From positions 1 to 58,914 of the forward strand of contig CAVFKD010000005.1 in assembly GCA_963623095.1 (NCBI GenBank): DNA of 58,914 bases, read 5' to 3'. Positions 53,184-58,914 of this stretch are shown piece by piece. Both the position numbers and the translations under genes were made by a program. Under the pieces are notes generated by a model. The model was not told where the DNA came from. It saw only the letters and a program-made list of their open reading frames with translations, and made no database searches. Position 1 is the stretch's first letter; each line of letters begins with the position of its first letter. The stretch comes from UBA3210 sp963623095 (GTDB lineage: Bacteria; Bacillota_I; Bacilli_A; RFN20; CAG-449).

Positions 53184-54707
53184 ATGAAGAAGAAAATATT
53201 AGTTTCCTTATTAGCGTTATCTAGCATATTTTCTTTAGGTGCATGTAATAATGAATCTTCATCTTATTCTTCAAGACATGTAGGACCAACTTCTTCAAGT
53301 AGTAAAACAACTTCTTCATCACAAAAAGAAACTAATGTTGCAAATTTTGCTTATGAAGAAAATTCTGATGGTACAATTACTTTAACTAGATATAACTATG
53401 ATTCATCAACTGAATCAAAGGCATGTAAAATACCTTCAACAATTGGAAATAAAACTGTCTCTGGAATTGGTGCAAGATGTTTCTTCTACGCGAATGGTAT
53501 TTTAAGTATTGAAATACCTTCAAGTGTAACTTCTATTGATTCTTCTGCTTTCGCAGAATGCTTAACTATTACACAAATTAAAGTTGCAGAAGACAATCCT
53601 AATTATGTTGTTGAAGATGGTATTCTTTATAACAAAGATAAGACTACATTACTTTATTGCCCTACAGAAATTTCTAAAAAGATTACAATGCCATCAAGCG
53701 TTACTTCTATTGGAGCGTACGCTTTCTATGGTTCTAAATTAAAAGGTAATACCATTACTTGGAGTAACAATGTTACTACAATTGGTGATTATGCATTCTA
53801 TAAATCAAATATCGCGACTATTGAATTACCTGATTCAGTAACTTCATGTGGAGATGAAGCATTCGCATATTCCAATGTTACTAAATTAAAATTATCTAGT
53901 AATTTATCTCATATTGGTTCATTATGCATTACATTCTTACAACAATTAACTTCATTAACAATCCCTGGATCATTAAAAGTTATTCCTAGCCAATCTATTT
54001 CTAACAATGTTCGTTTAGCGACATTAGTTTTAGAAGAAGGTGTTGAAGAACTTGAAGATTCAGCATTCACATATAATAAATTAATTAAGAATGTTACTTT
54101 CCCTTCAACATTGAAAAAAATAGGTCGTCACGCATGTAACTATTTTGGATATTTAGAAAATTTAGTTATTCCTGAAGGCGTTGAAGAAATTGGTGATGAA
54201 GCATTTATTTATGGAGAAAATCTTGCAAGTGTATCTTTACCTTCTACATTAAGAAAGATGGGTGAAGGCGTATTTGCTTATAGCAAAAAACTTCATACTA
54301 TTACTTTAAATTCTTCTAACACTTCATTTAAATTAAACGATGGTGTTTTATATACATCTGATGATACTAGACTTATTTGCTATCCTTCTAAATTAGGTAA
54401 ACCTGAAGGAAGTGAAACTCCTACTAGAATTAGTTATGATGTTAAAGAAGGCACAACTCAAATAGACGCAACTGCATTTGCTTATTCTGTATACTTAAAG
54501 ACATTATCATTCCCTTCAAGTATTACTAGAATTGGTTATTCTGCATTATATTCTTCAAGTGTTACAACTTTGAATATTGATATGAATGAAGGAACATGGG
54601 CAAATGTTACTAAAACACAAGAAACTGCGACTTCATCTCAAGGAGCTACACAAGTAGTTTCTGAATGGAATACAGGCTTCTACGGAACAATCAATTACAA
54701 TAATTAA
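53184..54707 (+). CDS. BspA-like leucine-rich repeat lipoprotein
   Basis: The 507-residue protein has a lipobox (LGAC, Cys21), a Ser/Thr linker (about 25-50), then LRR_5/BspA-type repeats. They follow the pattern IPSSVTSIDSSAFAEC, MPSSVTSIGAYAFYGS, LPDSVTSCGDEAFAYS, FPSTLKKIGRHAC, IPEGVEEIGDEAF and LPSTLRKMGEGVF, ending near residue 480. Such proteins of gut and oral bacteria often bind host or bacterial surface ligands. Its place after two other lipoprotein genes suggests a surface locus. A terminator follows. Confidence 0.88.
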   Translation: MKKKILVSLLALSSIFSLGACNNESSSYSSRHVGPTSSSSKTTSSSQKETNVANFAYEENSDGTITLTRYNYDSSTESKACKIPSTIGNKTVSGIGARCFFYANGILSIEIPSSVTSIDSSAFAECLTITQIKVAEDNPNYVVEDGILYNKDKTTLLYCPTEISKKITMPSSVTSIGAYAFYGSKLKGNTITWSNNVTTIGDYAFYKSNIATIELPDSVTSCGDEAFAYSNVTKLKLSSNLSHIGSLCITFLQQLTSLTIPGSLKVIPSQSISNNVRLATLVLEEGVEELEDSAFTYNKLIKNVTFPSTLKKIGRHACNYFGYLENLVIPEGVEEIGDEAFIYGENLASVSLPSTLRKMGEGVFAYSKKLHTITLNSSNTSFKLNDGVLYTSDDTRLICYPSKLGKPEGSETPTRISYDVKEGTTQIDATAFAYSVYLKTLSFPSSITRIGYSALYSSSVTTLNIDMNEGTWANVTKTQETATSSQGATQVVSEWNTGFYGTINYNN

Positions 54708-54717
54708 TATTATAAAG

Positions 54718-54751
54718 CCTAAATGATCAACGAATCATTTAGGTTTTTTTT
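54718..54751 (+). terminator. Intrinsic terminator of the lipoprotein cluster
   Basis: CCTAAATGAT (54718-54727), loop CAACGA, ATCATTTAGG (54734-54743), then a run of T. Confidence 0.95.
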
Positions 54752-54818
54752 ATTTACTAAATATTTTAACTGATATTTAACTTAGTGTTGGTATACTATC
54801 TACAAAAAGGAGGAACTT

Positions 54819-56702
54819 ATGTTTAAACTTTATAAGAATTTATCAAAAAAAGATGTATTCTTTGTTATATTAATTATTGGCTTAACATTTATGCAAGTAT
54901 GGCTAACAATGAATATAACTGATTATGTATCTGGAATAATTAAAGCTATTACTTATGTCAATTATCATAATAATGTAGATAGTCTTGGAACTATGGGAAC
55001 TATTATTAATTCGATTGGCTGGGATAATTTAAAAGATGCTTTATCGGTGAAAACCTATTTGCCTGGTATTAACGATGAAGAAACGATCAATATGATTGTT
55101 TCTGTCGCGAATGCATCAACTTGGGATATATGGTATAACGGACTAATGATGCTTGCTTTAGCCGCGGGTATTATGGTAGTACAAGGATTAATTTCTGTTA
55201 TTGCTTCCGCGGTCGCAAGTAATTTATCTACCACGATTAGAACTAAACTATATCGTAAAGTTGAAAATCTTTCTTTAGAAGAGATTAATAAATTTTCAAC
55301 TCCTTCCTTAGTTACTAGAACTACCAATGATGTTCAACAAATACAAATGGCTAATTTATTGACTATGCGTATGATTTTTGCTGCACCTATTACTGCAGTA
55401 TGGGCAATAATTAAGATTCAAGCAAGTTCTGCGAGTCTTACTGTTGTTACCGCGGTGGCGATTATTATGTTATTAATCCTTATTGGATCATTAATGTTTA
55501 TTGCTTTACCTAAATTTAAATCAATGCAAACATATATTGATAAATTAAATGGATCTACTAGAGAAAATTTAACTGGTGTTAGAGTTATTAGAGCTTTTAA
55601 TGCAGAAAAATATCAAGAAGATAAATTTGATAAAGCAAATAATAATTTTACAAAAGCACAAATTTTTACAGGTAGAGTAATGGCAATTCTTTCTCCAGGG
55701 ATGTCTATTATTAGTTCTTTATTAACCCTCGCAATATATTGGATAGGTGCTTCTTTAATTAATAAAGGAGAAATTGATTACGCAACTGTTACTAGCTTTG
55801 TAATGCTTGCAAGTCAAATTGTTATGGCATTTATTATGTTGATGATGCTTTTCTTACTTGTTCCTCGCGCTATTGTTTCTGCAAAACGTATTAATGAAGT
55901 ATTAGATGAAGAAATAAGTATTAAAGATAAAGATGAAGAAGCTTCATTTATAGAACAAGGAAGCGTTGAATTTAAAAACGTTTCTTTTAGATACTCTGAT
56001 GGAAAAGAATCCGCTGTCAGCGATATATCTTTTAAAATCAATAAAGGAGAAACTCTTGCTTTAATCGGTGGAACTGGTTCAGGTAAATCAACTATTATTA
56101 ATTTAATTCCTCGTTTATTTGAAGCGAGTGAAGGAGAAGTATTAGTTAATGGAGTTAACGTAAAAGATATTTCTCAAGAAAAATTAAGAAACGTAATAGG
56201 CTTTGTTCCTCAAAAAGGAATGCTATTTAAAGGTAGCATTAAAGAAAACATAGCTTTAAGTGATCCAAACATGAGTGAAGACAATATTAAAAATGCTTGT
56301 GATATTGCTTGTGCAACACCATTTATTGAAGAAAAAGAAAAGGGTTTTAACGAAGAAATATCACAAGGTGGAAAGAATGTATCTGGTGGACAAAAACAAA
56401 GATTATGCATCGCTCGCGCAGTAGCGAAACATCCTCAGATATATATCTTTGATGATTCTTTTTCAGCCTTAGATTATAAGACTGATAAACAAGTAAGAGA
56501 GAATTTAAAAAATAGTGAAAAAGATGCGACTAAGATTATAGTCGCTCAAAGAATTGGAACAATTATTGATGCTGATCAAATATTGGTAATTGAAGATGGA
56601 AAGATAGTCGGAAGAGGTAAACATCAAGAATTATTAAAAACTTGTAAAGAATATCAAGAAATTGCTTTATCACAATTATCTAAGGAGGAATTAGGCTTAT
56701 GA
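54819..56702 (+). CDS. ABC exporter subunit with degenerate ATP site
   Basis: A fused membrane/ATPase half-transporter of 627 residues: six membrane helices (residues 1-360) and an ATPase (about 385-615) with Walker A GGTGSGKST, signature VSGGQKQR and Walker B IYIFDDSFSALD. The catalytic Glu after Walker B is Asp and the H-loop reads VAQRIGTI, with Gln in place of His. With the next gene it forms a heterodimer of the TM287/288 or BmrCD type with one degenerate site. A large extra loop lies between helices 1 and 2 (about 32-105). A TGG-TATACT extended -10 (54789-54797) and GGAGG lie upstream. The cargo (drug, peptide or lipid) is unknown. Confidence 0.9.
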   Translation: MFKLYKNLSKKDVFFVILIIGLTFMQVWLTMNITDYVSGIIKAITYVNYHNNVDSLGTMGTIINSIGWDNLKDALSVKTYLPGINDEETINMIVSVANASTWDIWYNGLMMLALAAGIMVVQGLISVIASAVASNLSTTIRTKLYRKVENLSLEEINKFSTPSLVTRTTNDVQQIQMANLLTMRMIFAAPITAVWAIIKIQASSASLTVVTAVAIIMLLILIGSLMFIALPKFKSMQTYIDKLNGSTRENLTGVRVIRAFNAEKYQEDKFDKANNNFTKAQIFTGRVMAILSPGMSIISSLLTLAIYWIGASLINKGEIDYATVTSFVMLASQIVMAFIMLMMLFLLVPRAIVSAKRINEVLDEEISIKDKDEEASFIEQGSVEFKNVSFRYSDGKESAVSDISFKINKGETLALIGGTGSGKSTIINLIPRLFEASEGEVLVNGVNVKDISQEKLRNVIGFVPQKGMLFKGSIKENIALSDPNMSEDNIKNACDIACATPFIEEKEKGFNEEISQGGKNVSGGQKQRLCIARAVAKHPQIYIFDDSFSALDYKTDKQVRENLKNSEKDATKIIVAQRIGTIIDADQILVIEDGKIVGRGKHQELLKTCKEYQEIALSQLSKEELGL

Positions 56703-58486
56703 GAAAACCAATGAATACTAATACGCCTAAGGTTAAACCTGATTACAAGAAACTCTTTACTTCATTAAGACCTTATTACTTGGCTATTTTAATATCTTTT
56801 ATTTGTATTGCTTGTTCAGTATTAATTTCAATTTTTGCTCCTCAAGTATTAAAAGACTTTACTAACGAAATCGCGGATAACGCCGCGACTAAATCAATTG
56901 ATATGGATAAAGTATTTACCTATGGTATGACTTTGATCATCATGTATGTAACTAATGCCATATTAAGCTTTGCTTCATCTTTTATTATGAATGAAGTAAC
57001 TCAAAGATATTCTAGAAACTTAAGAACTCAAATATCATTAAAGATTAATAGAATGAAATTAAAATATTTTGATTCTCATCCTTATGGTGATACTTTATCA
57101 ATTGTCACTAATGATGTTGATAATATCGCTCAAAACTTACAAAATGGTATTTCAATGCTATTCCAATCAGTCTTTATGCTTATTGGAGCGTTAATCGCGA
57201 TGTTTGTCACTTCATGGCAAATGTCATGTACGATTCTAATTTCAATTCCTTTAATGATCGTTATGTTAATGATTGTTATGAAAAAAGCGATGCCTTTATT
57301 TAAACTTAGACAAGATTATACAGGCGAAGTTAATGGTATTGTTGAAGAAAATTATTCAGGTCAAAATGTTATTAAATTATTCAACGCAGAAAAAACACGT
57401 GGAGAAAAATTTGATAAGTCCAATGAAGAATTACATAAGACAATGTTCAAAGCTCAATTCTACGGAGGAATTATGCAACCAATGATGAGCTTTGTATCTT
57501 ATTTTAGTTATGCTGCAGTATTCTTAGTTGGTGGATTACTTATGGCATATAATAAAGGCATTAGCTTTGGTACTATTACTGCATTTACAATGTATGTTAA
57601 TCTATTCCAAAACCCTTTAAGTCAAATTGCTCAAGCAATGAATTCACTTCAAATGTCAGGAGCGAGTGCGGTTAGAGTATTTGCTTTCTTAGATGAAGAA
57701 GAATTAGATGATGAATCAAATAAACCTTCATATTTATCTAAAGATAATATTAAAGGTAAAGTAGAATTTAAAAATGTTAAGTTTGGTTATACTGATGATA
57801 GAATAATCATTCCTAATTTCTCAATTAAAATTAATCCTGGTATGAAAGTAGCGATTGTTGGTCCTACTGGCGCCGGAAAAACAACAATAGTTAACTTATT
57901 AATGAGATTCTATGAAGTAAATGATGGAGATATCTTAATTGATGATGTTTCAATTAAAGATATGTCTAGAACAGAACTTAGATCTTTATTTGGTATGGTT
58001 TTACAAGATACATGGATGTTTGAAGGAACCTTCAAAGAAAACATTATCTTTAACAAAGAAGATATATCAAATGAAGAATTAAAAGAAGTGATTAAAGAAG
58101 CTAATTTATCTCATTTCGTATCTACTTTATCTGAAAAAGAAAATGCATTATTAAAAGAAGATTCTTCTTTATCCGCGGGTCAAAAACAACTTATGACTAT
58201 CGCTAGAGCGATGGTTGAAAATGCACCATTATTGATATTAGATGAAGCAACAAGTAACGTTGATACTAAAACAGAAATCTTAGTTCAAGAAGCAATGGAT
58301 AAATTAACCAAAGGAAGAACTTCATTTGTTATTGCACACCGTTTATCAACAATTAAAAATGCAGATATTATCTTAGTTATGAAAGATGGTAACATTATTG
58401 AAACTGGTAATCATAACGAATTAATGACATTAAATGGATTCTATGCTTCATTATATAATTCTCAATTTGTTGAAGAACAAGAATAA
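56699..58486 (+). CDS. ABC exporter subunit with catalytic ATP site
   Basis: The partner half-transporter, 595 residues, with six membrane helices (about 30-320) and an ATPase (about 350-585) with Walker A GPTGAGKTT, Walker B LLILDEATSNVD (catalytic Glu kept) and H-loop VIAHRLSTI. The signature is LSAGQKQL, where the second Gly is Ala. In the heterodimer the sound site would use this subunit's Walker motifs with the partner's intact SGGQ, and the degenerate site the reverse, so the changes in the two genes fit each other. It overlaps the first gene by four bases. Confidence 0.92.
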   Translation: MRKPMNTNTPKVKPDYKKLFTSLRPYYLAILISFICIACSVLISIFAPQVLKDFTNEIADNAATKSIDMDKVFTYGMTLIIMYVTNAILSFASSFIMNEVTQRYSRNLRTQISLKINRMKLKYFDSHPYGDTLSIVTNDVDNIAQNLQNGISMLFQSVFMLIGALIAMFVTSWQMSCTILISIPLMIVMLMIVMKKAMPLFKLRQDYTGEVNGIVEENYSGQNVIKLFNAEKTRGEKFDKSNEELHKTMFKAQFYGGIMQPMMSFVSYFSYAAVFLVGGLLMAYNKGISFGTITAFTMYVNLFQNPLSQIAQAMNSLQMSGASAVRVFAFLDEEELDDESNKPSYLSKDNIKGKVEFKNVKFGYTDDRIIIPNFSIKINPGMKVAIVGPTGAGKTTIVNLLMRFYEVNDGDILIDDVSIKDMSRTELRSLFGMVLQDTWMFEGTFKENIIFNKEDISNEELKEVIKEANLSHFVSTLSEKENALLKEDSSLSAGQKQLMTIARAMVENAPLLILDEATSNVDTKTEILVQEAMDKLTKGRTSFVIAHRLSTIKNADIILVMKDGNIIETGNHNELMTLNGFYASLYNSQFVEEQE

Positions 58487-58640
58487 GAATAGCAAAAATT
58501 TCTTTATATGCATCTAGCTACAAGCTTACTAAACGAAGCTATAGTAGAATAAATAAATGTTTGCAAGATAGATATTTGTTTAACGAGAAATATGATATAA
58601 AATATCAAATTATACTAAAGTTTCCATACTAATTTATGAA

Positions 58641-58667
58641 GGGCGAGTTTTGTTGACTCGCTCTTTT
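58641..58667 (+). terminator. Probable terminator downstream of the ABC exporter operon
   Basis: GGGCGAGT (58641-58648), loop TTTGTTG, ACTCGCTC (58656-58663), then TTTT. It lies 155 bases after the stop; the space between holds no feature I can name. Confidence 0.75.
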
Positions 58668-58729
58668 AATATTTTAACTAGGAAATTGTATTTGTTAGTC
58701 ATAGTAAAAAAATATAGTTTTTATGATAA

Positions 58730-58858
58730 TTAATGGAAGGGATAGTAATAACCTTCCTTAATTTGGTCAAAAATATCTTTGGGAACTAGTGAATATCTAT
58801 TACATTTAGTACAAGAGAGACAAGGATATTCTAAATCAGAATATTCTTCACATTCTAA
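58730..58858 (-). pseudogene. Possible remnant of a small Cys-rich protein
   Basis: On the minus strand a 42-codon open stretch, between an in-frame TAG (58861-58859) and TAA (58732-58730), encodes a peptide with PCLSCTKC, a possible zinc-binding cluster, and the tail QIKEGYYYPFH. There is no start codon at its head and the upstream frame is broken, so it looks like the tail of a decayed gene. This is weak and may be chance. The rest of 58487-58914 has no gene I can support. Confidence 0.25.
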
Positions 58859-58914
58859 CTAGAATAGAAACCATAATATCTTACTAGTAGAATATCAATA
58901 TCATCATAATTATA

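Noticed and set aside
1..58914. Mycoplasma-type code with TGA as tryptophan
   Set aside because: Trp is encoded by TGG throughout, genes end at TGA-free frames as expected, and RF2 is present with a TGA-dependent control site.

Overview
The window is AT-rich, densely coding DNA from a low-GC Firmicute. It uses the standard bacterial code: TGG encodes Trp, TGA is a stop, and a release factor 2 gene is present with the classic in-frame TGA frameshift site. This excludes the Mycoplasma-type code. The gene order (gdpP-rplI-dnaB, dnaX-ybaB-recR-tmk-holB-ricT-rsmI, prfA-prmC-tsaC-rpiB, comFA-comFC-secA-prfB, cmk-der) is typical of Bacilli. Serine-rich lipoproteins, a BspA-like leucine-rich protein and the lack of several Bacillus neighbours (hpf, yabA, ftsEX) suggest an uncultured, probably gut-associated member of the Erysipelotrichia/RF39/Acholeplasma side of the Bacilli. 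That placement is inference. A run of ten N at 36150-36159 shows this is a draft assembly scaffold.

Layout. 1-8781 (+): c-di-AMP phosphodiesterase GdpP, ribosomal protein L9, replicative helicase, a WalJ-type metallohydrolase, RlmH and a giant YfhO membrane protein. 8771-14832 (-): a DNA replication and repair operon (dnaX, ybaB, recR, tmk, holB, ricT, rsmI). 14911-16014 (-): an alkaline-phosphatase-superfamily enzyme. 16127-19146 (+): translation termination and t6A genes (prfA, prmC, tsaC) and rpiB. 19198-31689 (+): comFA, comFC, secA, prfB, yitT, a small membrane protein, an S41 protease, a nitroreductase, uvrB and an esterase.

31690-44476 is the accessory part. It holds a DUF4143 ATPase behind four phased operator-like repeats, an orphan ATP-grasp enzyme, tmRNA (ssrA), and a two-component system whose kinase gene is interrupted by the assembly gap. 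Next come two large unrecognised envelope genes (a Lys/Glu-rich coiled-coil membrane protein and a double DUF898-like zinc-ribbon protein). A cation/proton antiporter under a fluoride riboswitch, a decayed HipB-like antitoxin gene and a GNAT acetyltransferase follow.

44500-58486: hpt (-), mscL, an OB-fold lipoprotein, a ferredoxin (-), a small tail-anchored protein, cmk, der, three consecutive lipoprotein genes and a heterodimeric ABC exporter with one degenerate ATP site. The last 430 bases hold a terminator and perhaps a gene remnant.

The signals most worth attention are regulatory. They are the iterated 32-33 bp operator array whose last copy lies inside the promoter of the DUF4143 gene; the fluoride riboswitch with a covarying pseudoknot and overlapping terminator; two terminator-like hairpins whose 3' arm is the Shine-Dalgarno of the next gene; a long hairpin at the usual site of hpf; and a tmRNA tag that appears to end in Ala-Ala-Cys. 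No CRISPR array, insertion sequence, tRNA or rRNA gene was seen.
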